Part shown: in pieces, positions 6,534 through 14,098 of the stretch
How positions within the stretch are numbered: the first letter of the stretch is position 1
Layout of the letters: every line of letters begins with the position of its first letter
Assembly: GCA_947505995.1 (NCBI GenBank)
Contig: CANNNB010000042.1
Span: 1 to 14,202 of the forward strand
From: Comamonadaceae bacterium
GTDB taxonomy: Bacteria; Pseudomonadota; Gammaproteobacteria; Burkholderiales; Burkholderiaceae
Direction of reading: 5' to 3'
DNA: 14,202 bases
The notes under the pieces: model-generated
Seen by the model: the letters and a program-made list of their open reading frames with translations, nothing else
Databases searched by the model: none
What the model was told of the DNA's origin: nothing
Position numbers and translations under genes: made by a program

Positions 6534-7958
6534 CTAAATTTTAATCACTCTGCCAGGGTTCATGATGTTTTGAGGATCCAAAGCCTGTTTGATGGCCTTC
6601 ATCATGGCCAACGCGGTGGGGTCTTTGTGCTGTGTGAGTTTATCGACCTTGAGGCTGCCAATACCATGTTCGGCGCTGATCGACCCGTTAAATGCTATAA
6701 CTTGATCAAACACCCAAGTGTTCACTTCGTCTTCGTGATCGCGTAAAAAGGCAGGCCCATCCGCACCCTGCGGTGCTTGCACGTTGTAATGCAGATTGCC
6801 ATCACCCAAATGGCCAAAATTGACCAAGCGAATGCCTGGTATTTTGGATTGGAGCAATGCATCGGTTTCGGCTACAAATTGGGGAATGAGCGAGACGGGC
6901 ACGCTGATGTCGTGTTTGATGTTCAGCCCTTCATCGACTTGGGCCAAGGGAATGGTTTCCCGAATTTGCCAAAGACTCTTGGCCTGCGCCAAACTTTCGG
7001 CGACCACAGCATCTGTGACCCAGCCATTTTCCATGGCTGCTTCCATCAAAGCTTCGAAACCCTCGCGGGCATGTGTTTCCGACTCGTGGTCAGAGTTTTC
7101 AAGCAGAACGCACCAAGGGGTTTCTTTGAACAAGGGCACTCTGAGATGTGGGTGGTGCTTGTCGACCAATCCGAGTGCAAATTGACCCATCACTTCAAAC
7201 CCAGTCAGGCCCGCACTCAGTCGCTCATGCGCCAAGCCTAGCAAAGACACAGCAGCTTGCATGCTGGGCACGGCAGCCCAAGCGGTGAGTCGGGCAGCGG
7301 GCTGTGGATAGATTTTCATGCAGGCAGCAGTGATGACGCCCAATGTGCCCTCACTGCCAATCATGAGGTTGCGCAAATCGTAGCCCGTGTTGTCTTTGCG
7401 CAAACCCGACAAGCCATGCCAAATTTCACCTTGGGCAGTGACCACTTCCAAGCCTAAGCAAAGCTCGCGCGTGTTGCCAAATCGAACCACTTGGGTGCCA
7501 CCTGCGTTGGTGCCCAAATTGCCACCTAGGGTGCAACTGCCCTCAGCGGCCAAACTGAGAGGAAAAAGGTAGCCCGCCTTTTCAACATGCTCTTGAACAC
7601 TTTGCAAAATGCAGCCAGCTTCGGCAACAACCGTGAGGTTGGCAGGGTCAAGCGCGCGAACGTGGTTCATTCGTTGAAGGCTCAGAACGACTTGCTGCCC
7701 AGACTGATCAGGGACAGACCCTACGACCAAGCCGGTGTTGCCGCCTTGAGGCACGATGCTGGTCATTGCATTGGCACAGGCTTTCACCACAGCGGCCACC
7801 TCTTGCACATTGGCTGGCCGCACAACAGCTAAAGCTCTGCCATATGAGCGTTTACGCCAATCTTGTTCCCAAGCACTCAGATCTGTTTGAGGATCATCGT
7901 GGGTGAGAACATTTGCATCACCGCAAATTCGACGCAGATTTTCCAACAAAGCACTCAT
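6534..7958 (-). CDS. FAD-linked D-2-hydroxyacid dehydrogenase (D2HGDH/GlcD-like)
   Basis: 474 residues. An FAD-binding PCMH/VAO-type domain fills the first half: PQGGNTGL (70-77), GNLGTNAGG (146-153) and [10 protein letters not shown] (201-210) bind the flavin. The second half is the FAD-oxidase C-terminal domain with [11 protein letters not shown] (382-392), EHGIG (430-434) and NPGR. His383, His390 and Glu430 match the metal-binding set of D-2-hydroxyglutarate dehydrogenase, so oxidation of a D-2-hydroxyacid (2-hydroxyglutarate or lactate) to the 2-oxoacid is the best guess; in many proteobacteria D-2-hydroxyglutarate arises as a by-product of SerA. No [4Fe-4S] domain is present, unlike larger D-lactate dehydrogenases. 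It follows the DUF2069 gene with 9 nt between, so the two are probably cotranscribed. Substrate is inferred only. Confidence 0.87.
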   Translation of the reverse strand: MSALLENLRRICGDANVLTHDDPQTDLSAWEQDWRKRSYGRALAVVRPANVQEVAAVVKACANAMTSIVPQGGNTGLVVGSVPDQSGQQVVLSLQRMNHVRALDPANLTVVAEAGCILQSVQEHVEKAGYLFPLSLAAEGSCTLGGNLGTNAGGTQVVRFGNTRELCLGLEVVTAQGEIWHGLSGLRKDNTGYDLRNLMIGSEGTLGVITAACMKIYPQPAARLTAWAAVPSMQAAVSLLGLAHERLSAGLTGFEVMGQFALGLVDKHHPHLRVPLFKETPWCVLLENSDHESETHAREGFEALMEAAMENGWVTDAVVAESLAQAKSLWQIRETIPLAQVDEGLNIKHDISVPVSLIPQFVAETDALLQSKIPGIRLVNFGHLGDGNLHYNVQAPQGADGPAFLRDHEDEVNTWVFDQVIAFNGSISAEHGIGSLKVDKLTQHKDPTALAMMKAIKQALDPQNIMNPGRVIKI

Positions 7959-7967
7959 ATTTGTATT

Positions 7968-8399
7968 TCAGTGAGAAGGTTTTGATTCTTGAGAGCTGTC
8001 TAGGTTAAGGCTTTCGCGTGCCATTTGAAAGCGCCAACGCACGTGCAAAGCGCAAGCCGCAAATAAAACGACACACAAAATGGTTTCAGCCAATGCAAGG
8101 CCTGCAGACCATCCTTTGTCGCCCCAAGCGCGGACCACGCCTTCGATGAAATAAAGCCAAACCATCAGGCTGACCCAGCGGTAGGTGTACATGCGGTTTT
8201 TAAGCAAGCCGGCCAATGGCCAGCACAATGGCAAGACCTTGAGCGCCCACCACGAACCCCCTTCTCGCAAGGGTGCAAGCCACAACTCCCAAAGTAAACC
8301 GACCAAAATAAGGGCTAAAAGGCTGCCAACAGCAACCCATCGGGTAATTTCGATGGTCTTTGGTGTCAGAAATGGGGCGTTGGGTGTGGAGTCGTTCAT
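7968..8399 (-). CDS. DUF2069 family inner-membrane protein
   Basis: 143 residues from ATG 8399. A TTG-type or earlier start up to 8504 would add a 35-residue polar stretch overlapping the yihY gene on the other strand, so I chose the ATG just before the first membrane segment. Four hydrophobic helices are visible at about 21-42, 50-66, 73-90 and 98-119, separated by charged loops; the tail is polar and Ser/Glu/Lys-rich. The pattern NRMYTYRWVSLMVWLYFIEGVVRAW is characteristic of DUF2069, a family of small bacterial membrane proteins of unknown function. It begins only 21 bp from the divergent yihY start and is followed 9 nt later by the flavoprotein gene. No function is claimed. Confidence 0.8.
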   Translation of the reverse strand: MNDSTPNAPFLTPKTIEITRWVAVGSLLALILVGLLWELWLAPLREGGSWWALKVLPLCWPLAGLLKNRMYTYRWVSLMVWLYFIEGVVRAWGDKGWSAGLALAETILCVVLFAACALHVRWRFQMARESLNLDSSQESKPSH

Positions 8400-8420
8400 G
8401 GCGATGGCATCATACCGGTC

Positions 8421-9644
8421 ATGAAGCCGATTGAATCCATCCAAGCCACTTTGAACGATTTTTTGCATTTTCCATGGCGCCAAATGCTGCGTACCCTTTG
8501 GCATCGGTTCCGAGAAGTTCGACTAGGAACGACAGCCAGTTCCCTGACTTTCACAACAGTTTTAGCCTTGGTACCCTTGTTTACGCTAGGTTTGGCCATT
8601 TTTACGGCGTTTCCCATATTTTCGCAAGTTCAAGACCAGTTGCAACGCTGGCTCATAGAAAGCTTGGTGCCGGAAAGCATTTCCCGTCAGGTTTTGGGGT
8701 CTTTGACTCAGTTTTCACGCAAGGCCAGCCGGCTGGGTTTAGTGGGTTTGGTTGCGGTTGTGGTGGCCTCTTTGGCCTTGCTGGTCACGATTGACCGCAC
8801 GCTGGGTCAAATTTGGCGAGTCAGCAGGCAACGCCCATGGGCCCAGCGCGTCCTCATCTACTGGGCTGGTCTCACGCTTGGGCCCCTTTTGTTGGGGGGA
8901 AGTTTGGCGATCTCATCCTATTTGTTCACGGGCTATCTTTCTGGCTTGGGTGATTGGTTGCCTGTTTCGGTTCGAACTTTATTGGACCTTGTTGAATTTT
9001 GTTTGTTGGTGGCTTGCGTCACAGGCTTGTATTACTACTTGCCAAACACACATGTGAATTGGCGACACGCTTTGATTGGTGGCGTATCGGTAGCTTTGGG
9101 TTTGGAGTTGGCCAAAAAAGTGTTGGCTGTTTATTTGGCGCAAATGCCCACTTACTCTGCTATTTACGGCGCCTTTTCTGCGGTGCCCATTTTATTGGTC
9201 TGGATTTATGTGGCGTGGGTGGTGGTGTTGCTAGGTGCGGTGGTCACAGCCAGCTTGCCTGAAATTGGCCGGCAGGCCAAACGCCAAGCAGATGGCCCTG
9301 GCTGGTCATTCAGGCTGTCCTTGGAAGTCTTGCGAAGCTTGTCGCTTGCACGCTCAAGCTCGCCTCAAGGCCTTCGAATGTCGCAGTTGGCCGATGAACG
9401 CCATATTGAGCAGCGCCATGCACAGCTCGTCTTGGATACTTTGCAGGAGCTCAAGTGGGTGGGACGTTTGGAGCACTCCAACAGCAACATTGAAAGTGCG
9501 TGGGTGTTGTTGGTTGAGATGGAAAACACCTTGCTTGAGCCCTTGGTGCAAAAACTTTGTTTGCATCCTTCAGATGTAACCGAACTGCTTTGGCAAAAAA
9601 CCCAACTGACCAGCCTGACTCTGGCCGATGTGATCAAAACTTGA
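8421..9644 (+). CDS. yihY: YihY family inner-membrane protein
   Basis: 407 residues. The first 280 or so form six membrane helices (about 41-65, 105-125, 143-170, 185-207, 215-240, 250-277). Family marks include LGTTASSLTFTTVLALVPLF near residue 36, TIDRTLGQIW (123-132), YYYLPN and the AIYGAFSAVPILLVWIYVAW stretch. Older literature named this family ribonuclease BN, but E. coli RNase BN is another protein; the role of YihY is unknown, and it is unlikely to be a nuclease. Residues 281-407 form a cytoplasmic tail with helix-turn-helix-like pattern (QLADERHIEQRHAQLVLDTL... LVGRLE-like strands), probably a winged helix. No Shine-Dalgarno supports ATG 8421; ATG 8484 (residue 22) is a possible alternative. 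The 3' end overlaps the convergent DUF962 gene by 11 bp. Confidence 0.88.
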   Translation: MKPIESIQATLNDFLHFPWRQMLRTLWHRFREVRLGTTASSLTFTTVLALVPLFTLGLAIFTAFPIFSQVQDQLQRWLIESLVPESISRQVLGSLTQFSRKASRLGLVGLVAVVVASLALLVTIDRTLGQIWRVSRQRPWAQRVLIYWAGLTLGPLLLGGSLAISSYLFTGYLSGLGDWLPVSVRTLLDLVEFCLLVACVTGLYYYLPNTHVNWRHALIGGVSVALGLELAKKVLAVYLAQMPTYSAIYGAFSAVPILLVWIYVAWVVVLLGAVVTASLPEIGRQAKRQADGPGWSFRLSLEVLRSLSLARSSSPQGLRMSQLADERHIEQRHAQLVLDTLQELKWVGRLEHSNSNIESAWVLLVEMENTLLEPLVQKLCLHPSDVTELLWQKTQLTSLTLADVIKT

Positions 9645-9646
9645 TC
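9632..9646. repeat. Short inverted repeat holding both convergent stop codons
   Basis: GATCAA (9632-9637), AAC loop, TTGATC (9641-9646): a perfect 6-bp-arm hairpin. It contains the yihY stop (9642-9644) and, on the other strand, the DUF962 stop (9634-9636). It could act as a weak bidirectional transcription stop, but arms are short, AT-rich, and no T-run follows, so a chance effect of two mirrored stops is as likely. Confidence 0.4.
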
Positions 9647-9972
9647 TTGCCCGTCCACATGTCTTTGTACATGACCCAGTCGCCCATGAAGCTGTAAAGA
9701 GGTCGTTTGAAGCTGGCGGGTTTGTTTTTCTCAAAACCAAAATGACCTATCCAAGCGCAGCCGTAGCCACACAGCAAACCGTACAAGAAGTACTGCGGCT
9801 TGGCAGTGGCCAAGAGCATCGCCAGGCAAATCAAAGAGAGGGTAGACCCTAAAAAGTGAAGGCGGCGGCACGTGATGTTGCTGTGTTCATTCAAATAAAA
9901 AGGATAGAACGCTTCAAAGCTGGAGAAACTGCTTGCATCGGGTTCAAGCTTCAATTCTTCGGTGGTGTTCAT
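9634..9972 (-). CDS. DUF962 / Mpo1-like small membrane protein
   Basis: 112 residues, ATG 9972 behind a clear AGGAG (9978-9982) at 5 nt spacing. Conserved blocks are AFYPFYLNEHSNITCRRLHFLG (His30, His39) and WIGHFGFEKNKPASFKRPLYS (His77), with two hydrophobic segments in between (about 40-56 and 61-76). This is the DUF962 pattern. The yeast member Mpo1 is an Fe2+-dependent dioxygenase that alpha-oxidises 2-hydroxypalmitic acid in phytosphingosine breakdown; the histidines are thought to bind iron. Bacterial copies are mostly uncharacterised, so lipid or 2-hydroxy fatty acid oxidation is only a suggestion. It is the last gene in the metY-hydrolase-P450 unit, 31 nt after the P450 stop. The pairing of two oxygenases is notable. 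Confidence 0.83.
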   Translation of the reverse strand: MNTTEELKLEPDASSFSSFEAFYPFYLNEHSNITCRRLHFLGSTLSLICLAMLLATAKPQYFLYGLLCGYGCAWIGHFGFEKNKPASFKRPLYSFMGDWVMYKDMWTGKIKF

Positions 9973-10003
9973 GTTGGCTCCTTTTTTTTAGAAAAAATTA
10001 ATG

Positions 10004-11371
10004 TTAGTTCGTGCGGAACGGTGCATTTAAAAAGCCCCTAAAGCGAGCCCTGCCGCCCCTCTTAGGCAATTCGCTGAGATCATAATTTGGAAATCGATTT
10101 AAAAATCGCCCAATGGCAATTCGACCTTCGAGTCTTGCCAGACTCAGCCCCGCACATTGATGGACACCAAAGCCAAATGACAGATGCTTATTTTGGATTC
10201 GCGTTAAATCAAGCTTGTCTGGCTCGGAAAAAAGCAGAGGATCACGGTTGGCTGCGCCAATGCACAGCGTGACCAGTGTACCTGCGGGCAAATCGACCTC
10301 GCCAACTTGACATGCTTTCACAGCCCGCCGATTGCTCAGTTGATTGGACGCTTCAAATCGCAAAAATTCATCGATTGCCACATTGAGAATGTGTGTGGTT
10401 TGCTCAGTTTGCGAACTTGCTTGCGCGCTCATGAGGTCAGACCTTAATTGAGCATGTTGCGCAGGATGTTCAATCAAACTAATCAATGCATTGCCAATTA
10501 AATTGGTTGTCGTCTCATGACCTGCATTCAAAAGAAAAACACAGTTTTGAAGTAGCTCAACTTCACTCAGGCTTTCGGTGTCTGGTGAATTTGAAGGAAT
10601 GTCTTTGTCACCCAAAATCAAGCGCGTCAAAACATCTTGATCGGGATTGCCTGGGTGCTTACGGCGATCGGCCACCAGGTCGCGCAAATAACTTAAAAAC
10701 TCTTTCACGCTGCGATGGCCAAGCTCTTCTTGGTCAGGTGTGAGCCGAGGTTCTAAGGCTCCCAATATGGCCAATGACCAGCCCCTCAGTGGCCCGCGAT
10801 CGGCGTGAGGTACATTGAGTAAATTGCCAATGACTTCAACCGGTATTGCAGATGCAAAATCTTCAATCAAATCGCCTTTTGTTTGGTCTTCGAGTTTGTC
10901 TAAAAGACTGTCTACCAGTTCGATTAAACCCGTTTCCATAGCGTCGATAGCGCGACGCATGAGTGCACCCATGATGAGTTTGCGCACGCGAGTGTGCCTA
11001 GGCGCATCGTTGAATACCAGACTGTTGGTGTGATGTTCATACAGCGGCGCATCTTGTCCGGGGAGCGCAAAAGGCGCTTGGTTAAAAGGAGCATGGTTGT
11101 ATTTAGGCGAAAACTCAACGCGCTTGTCTGAGCTGAACGTTGCGGCATCTCGGTAGACCGAGACCAGATCTTCATGCCGAGTTAAAAAGTAAGAGCCATC
11201 GGGCATGCGTTTGATGGGCTCGTGCTGACGCAATGCAGCATAGACCGGATAGGGGTTTGCCAAAAAATCTGCTGGCAAATTGCGCAAATCAAACTCGCTG
11301 CAAATCTCTTGCACACGCTGCGCAGAAAGTGCAGGCGTAATGAGTGAAGGTGCAATGAGTGAAGGGCGCAT
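10004..11371 (-). CDS. Cytochrome P450, soluble bacterial type
   Basis: 455 residues from the ATG at 11371, which overlaps the TGA of the upstream hydrolase (TGATG); a TTG at 11383 would add four residues but has less support. All P450 landmarks are present: I-helix AGHETT (283-288) for oxygen activation, ExxR as Glu335-Arg338, and the haem loop FGFGVHQCAG with the thiolate Cys406. There is no membrane anchor, so it should be a cytoplasmic class I enzyme needing a ferredoxin and reductase, neither of which is encoded in the window. It also has the DAPRHTRVRKL C-helix segment that contacts haem propionates, with Ala where Pro is common. Substrate is unknown; such enzymes hydroxylate terpenes, fatty acids or aromatics. 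The N-terminus carries a small tandem duplication (see 11336-11365). Confidence 0.94.
   Translation of the reverse strand: MRPSLIAPSLITPALSAQRVQEICSEFDLRNLPADFLANPYPVYAALRQHEPIKRMPDGSYFLTRHEDLVSVYRDAATFSSDKRVEFSPKYNHAPFNQAPFALPGQDAPLYEHHTNSLVFNDAPRHTRVRKLIMGALMRRAIDAMETGLIELVDSLLDKLEDQTKGDLIEDFASAIPVEVIGNLLNVPHADRGPLRGWSLAILGALEPRLTPDQEELGHRSVKEFLSYLRDLVADRRKHPGNPDQDVLTRLILGDKDIPSNSPDTESLSEVELLQNCVFLLNAGHETTTNLIGNALISLIEHPAQHAQLRSDLMSAQASSQTEQTTHILNVAIDEFLRFEASNQLSNRRAVKACQVGEVDLPAGTLVTLCIGAANRDPLLFSEPDKLDLTRIQNKHLSFGFGVHQCAGLSLARLEGRIAIGRFLNRFPNYDLSELPKRGGRARFRGFLNAPFRTN
11336..11365. repeat. 15-bp tandem duplication in the P450 N-terminus
   Basis: The 12-mer AATGAGTGAAGG occurs at 11339-11350 and again at 11354-11365, giving a 15-bp period. 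On the coding strand it yields the five-residue repeat PSLIA-PSLIT at residues 3-12, upstream of the conserved P450 fold. The frame is kept, so it lengthens the flexible N-terminus without harm. It looks like a recent slippage event. Confidence 0.8.
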
Positions 11372-12177
11372 CACTTTTTGCAAAATGCAATCATGGCGCT
11401 CAATGTTTCTTCTGGCGCTTCGACCATCAGTTGATGCCCTGCGTTGACCATGGCCACTTGGCCGTCACGGGCGGATTTAATCAAGCTTTGAGCAGCTTTG
11501 GGCTGCGTCATTTGGTCTTTTTTACCCAGCAAAAAGAGGATGGGACAAGTCACTTTGGCCATCGAAACTTCGCCTTGGTCGTAGCTGTCGCAGGCCTTAA
11601 AACCCAGGCTGAAAATATTTTCATGGGGGTTGCTGGCCAAGACTCTGCGCATCAGGGCTTTGCCACCCCCTAAAAGCCATGTACCTGGGCCAAGAGCACT
11701 GGGCGGTGGTGCCAATGTAGAGTGAGAAAACACATTGACCATCTGAATGGCTTTTTGAGGATCATTCAAAGAACTGTTGAGTAAAGCGGTTGAGACGCGC
11801 ATGGGGTAAGCGGTGCCCACCATCATCAATTGAGAAACTCGACTTGGATTTTCGGCAGTTGCATGCAGTGCTATGAGCGAGCCAAAACTGTGTCCTATCA
11901 ACACTGCCTTTGAAACGCCCGCGGCATCAAGCAGGGCAATGATGCTTTGCGCTGCTTCTTGCACAGTCGCAGGCGCTTTGCCACCGCTTCTGCCGTGACC
12001 TGGCAAGTCAACAGCCAAAACGTTCCACCCATGGTTTGCAAAATAACGCGTTTGCAAAATCCAAACACTGTGATCATTCAAAACGCCATGGATGAACACG
12101 GCCGTGGGCTTGGAGGGGTCAAAGCTTTTGCCGCCTGTGTAAACATAAAGTGGGGCGCTTTGCACGGTGTAAATCAT
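11371..12177 (-). CDS. Alpha/beta hydrolase
   Basis: 268 residues. The alpha/beta-hydrolase fold is shown by HG (30-31, oxyanion hole) in AVFIHGVLNDHSVW, VDLPGHGRS (57-64), the nucleophile elbow GHSFG with Ser97, LGKKD with Asp221, and NAGHQLM with His248, so the Ser-Asp-His triad is complete. A cap region of about 65 residues lies between strands 6 and 7. It should hydrolyse an ester, thioester, lactone or similar bond in the cytoplasm; no signal peptide is present. Its ATG overlaps the metY stop by 4 bp (ATGA) and is preceded by GGAGGT (12183-12188) inside metY, an unusually good ribosome binding site. The P450 start overlaps its own stop, so the three genes are surely cotranscribed. Being next to metY it could be mistaken for homoserine O-acetyltransferase (MetX), but it is much shorter and lacks that family's motifs. 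Confidence 0.88.
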   Translation of the reverse strand: MIYTVQSAPLYVYTGGKSFDPSKPTAVFIHGVLNDHSVWILQTRYFANHGWNVLAVDLPGHGRSGGKAPATVQEAAQSIIALLDAAGVSKAVLIGHSFGSLIALHATAENPSRVSQLMMVGTAYPMRVSTALLNSSLNDPQKAIQMVNVFSHSTLAPPPSALGPGTWLLGGGKALMRRVLASNPHENIFSLGFKACDSYDQGEVSMAKVTCPILFLLGKKDQMTQPKAAQSLIKSARDGQVAMVNAGHQLMVEAPEETLSAMIAFCKK

Positions 12178-13502
12178 GCTGTACCTCCGGTTTGAATGGC
12201 AGATTTTTCCGCGGCCTTTAACGCACGTTTTAAATCGTCAATCAAATCATCTGGATCTTCTAAGCCAATCGACAAACGCACCGTGCCAGGGCCAATGCCC
12301 GAGGCCTTAAGGGTTTCATCGTCAACCCTGAAGTGCGTGGTGCTAGCGGGATGAATCACCAAAGAACGGCAGTCGCCCACATTGGCCAAGTGACTGAAAA
12401 CTTGCAATGCTTCGATGAAGGCCTTGCCTTGCTCGCGCGTACCTTGTATGTCAAAACTGAACACAGAGCCTGCGCCGCGTGGCAATAATTTTTGCGCCAA
12501 TGCGTGGCTGGGATGCGCCTCTAACATCGGGTGACCCACACGACTCACCATGGGGTGCGCTGCCAAAAAGTTGACCACTTTTTCGGTGTTGCTCACATGG
12601 CGTGCCATGCGCAGCGGCAAGGTTTCGATACCCTGCAAAATGAGCCATGCTGTGTGCGGACTCATGCAAGCGCCAAAGTCGCGCAGACCTTCGCGTCTGG
12701 CTCGAAGAAGGAATGCGCCAACGGTACTTTCTTCGTTGAACACCATGTTGTGAAAGCCTTCGTAGGCTTGTGTGAGTTCTGTAAATTTGCCTTCGGTGTG
12801 GGGCCCTGACCAATCAAAGCTGCCGCCATCGACCACCAAACCGCCTATCACGGTGCCGTGCCCTGATAAAAATTTGGTAGCCGAGTGCACGATCAAGTCT
12901 GCACCGTGTTCAAAGGGCTTCATGAGCCAAGGCGAAGTGAGGGTGGCATCAACCAAAAGGGGTACGCCTGCAGCATGCGCAATTTGACTGACTGCGGGTA
13001 AATCGAGTACGTCCATGCCGGGATTGCCCACTGTCTCACCAAAAAATAATTTGGTGTTGGGTTGAACGGCTGAGCGCCAAGCGTCCAAATCGCCAGGTTT
13101 CACAAAAGTTGTTTCAATGCCAAAGCGACTGAGTGTGTAGTGCAGCAAATTGTGCGAGCCACCATAGAGGGCTGAAGATGCCACGATGTGCGAGCCTGCA
13201 CCCATCAGAGTGGTAATGGCAAGGTGCAAGGCGGCTTGCCCGCTGGCCGTTGCAATGGCACCAATGCCGCCTTCTAAGGCGGCAATTCGCTGCTCCAAAA
13301 CAGCATTGGTGGGATTGCTGATGCGACTGTAAACATGGCCGGCGCGTTCTAGGTTGAACAGCGAGGCGGCTTGGTCGCTTGATTCAAAGACAAAAGAAGT
13401 GGTGAGGTGAATGGGGACAGCGCGTGCGCCTGTGGTGGGATCAGGGGCCGCGCCGGCGTGCAAAGCGAGGGTGTCAAAACCAGGGTCTGAGTAGCCAGGC
13501 AT
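12174..13502 (-). CDS. metY: O-acetylhomoserine sulfhydrylase / aminocarboxypropyltransferase
   Basis: 442 residues, typical for MetY (cystathionine gamma-synthase subfamily enzymes are nearer 390). ATG 13502 follows GGAGAG (13508-13513) at 5 nt. It is a PLP enzyme that makes homocysteine from O-acetyl-L-homoserine and sulfide, the direct sulfhydrylation route to methionine. Visible are the N-terminal FDTLALHAG, YSRISNPT (58-65) that binds PLP phosphate across the dimer, ATASGQAAL, ALYGGS, Asp185 that pairs with the PLP pyridine nitrogen (VDATL, where VDNT is more usual), and the Schiff-base Lys210 in SATKFLSGHG. The late insertion LVIHPASTTH is also the family's. As first gene of the four-gene minus unit, it sets the promoter, probably in the 111-bp gap shared with the CBS gene. 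Confidence 0.93.
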   Translation of the reverse strand: MPGYSDPGFDTLALHAGAAPDPTTGARAVPIHLTTSFVFESSDQAASLFNLERAGHVYSRISNPTNAVLEQRIAALEGGIGAIATASGQAALHLAITTLMGAGSHIVASSALYGGSHNLLHYTLSRFGIETTFVKPGDLDAWRSAVQPNTKLFFGETVGNPGMDVLDLPAVSQIAHAAGVPLLVDATLTSPWLMKPFEHGADLIVHSATKFLSGHGTVIGGLVVDGGSFDWSGPHTEGKFTELTQAYEGFHNMVFNEESTVGAFLLRARREGLRDFGACMSPHTAWLILQGIETLPLRMARHVSNTEKVVNFLAAHPMVSRVGHPMLEAHPSHALAQKLLPRGAGSVFSFDIQGTREQGKAFIEALQVFSHLANVGDCRSLVIHPASTTHFRVDDETLKASGIGPGTVRLSIGLEDPDDLIDDLKRALKAAEKSAIQTGGTA

Positions 13503-13542
13503 AGGTTCTCTCCATAGAAAAGACTGAAAGTTTGGGGCAAGT

Positions 13543-13556
13543 GCTTAAGGGTAAGC
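13543..13556. repeat. Small inverted repeat in the metY/CBS intergenic region
   Basis: GCTTA (13543-13547) and TAAGC (13552-13556) around AGGG. It would form a 5-bp stem in the metY leader or mark part of its promoter. It is too weak to be called a terminator or riboswitch. The rest of the 111-bp region shows no further structure I can defend. Confidence 0.25.
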
Positions 13557-13567
13557 TTTTACTGTTC

Positions 13568-13588
13568 ATAGCCAACATTGTGGGCTAT
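13568..13588. promoter_or_regulatory. Near-perfect 21-bp palindrome, candidate operator
   Basis: The sequence reads ATAGCC-A-ACA-T-TGT-G-GGCTAT: nine of ten base pairs match around a central T, with only the A/G pair off. It lies in the 111-bp region between the divergent metY and CBS genes, 25 nt before the CBS start. Its right end overlaps TATATT (13586-13591), a possible -10 for the CBS gene, and a minus-strand TTGGCT inside it could serve as a -35 for metY. The size and symmetry fit a dimeric repressor or activator site. I cannot name the regulator. Confidence 0.5.
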
Positions 13589-13613
13589 ATTGATTGCTCA
13601 CTAGGAGAACCCC

Positions 13614-14084
13614 ATGAAAGTCAGTGACATCCTTCGCGTCAAGGGTCATAGCCTGATCACCGTCACACCAGACGAAAATTTGGCCACAGCCATTCAAATC
13701 ATGTCTGAAAAAGACATTGGTTCCTTGGTGGTCATGGAGCAGGGCGACCTGGTGGGCATGTTGACATTTCGTGAAGTCATGCAAACCTTGGCCCAAAACG
13801 GGGGTTCCATTGGCAATATCTCTGTTCGAAAATCGATGGACGATGCCCCAATCACCTGCACCAGCGAAACTGACATGGACGAGGTTAGGCGCATGATGCT
13901 GAACAACCATGCGCGCTATATGCCCGTCATGGACAAACGCATGCTGATGGGCGTCATTAGCTTTTACGATGTGGCCAAAGCAGTGGTAGACAGCCAAAAT
14001 TTTGAAAACAAAATGCTCAAAGCCTATATTCGCGATTGGCCAGAGGGCGAAGAGAAAGATCAGAAAGAGGCGCCCACCCTCTGA
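13614..14084 (+). CDS. Two-CBS-domain protein
   Basis: 156 residues, ATG 13614 with AGGAG (13603-13607) 6 nt upstream. Two CBS motifs fill the chain: residues about 1-60 (VSDILRVKGHSLITVTPDENL ... DIGSLVVMEQGDLVGMLTFREV) and about 72-130 (SVRKSMDDAPITCTSETDMDEV ... RYMPVMDKRMLMGVISFYDVAK). Each ends in the hydrophobic-Gly-hydrophobic-x-(S/T) strand and helix typical of CBS. Such pairs form a Bateman module that binds adenosyl compounds such as AMP, ATP, NAD or SAM. The tail is short and charged (EGEEKDQKEAPTL), with no attached catalytic domain, so it probably senses energy or nucleotide state and regulates another protein. aroC follows 14 nt after the stop. The target is unknown. Confidence 0.92.
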   Translation: MKVSDILRVKGHSLITVTPDENLATAIQIMSEKDIGSLVVMEQGDLVGMLTFREVMQTLAQNGGSIGNISVRKSMDDAPITCTSETDMDEVRRMMLNNHARYMPVMDKRMLMGVISFYDVAKAVVDSQNFENKMLKAYIRDWPEGEEKDQKEAPTL

Positions 14085-14098
14085 GATAATGGGGGAAT

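Noticed and set aside
6777..7241. 154-codon plus-strand frame inside the flavoprotein gene
   Set aside because: It is antisense to a conserved FAD-oxidase C-terminal domain and has no motif or ribosome binding site.
9983..9996. T-run and A-run after the P450 as a terminator
   Set aside because: The sequence has no GC stem; on the coding strand the A-run leads into the AGGAG ribosome binding site of the DUF962 gene.
11372..11383. TTG start for the P450 gene
   Set aside because: The ATG at 11371 overlaps the hydrolase stop in the usual way and needs no rare start codon.
11371..12177. Alpha/beta hydrolase as MetX (homoserine O-acetyltransferase) because it follows metY
   Set aside because: At 268 residues it is far shorter than MetX, and it has an ordinary GHSFG elbow with a small cap.
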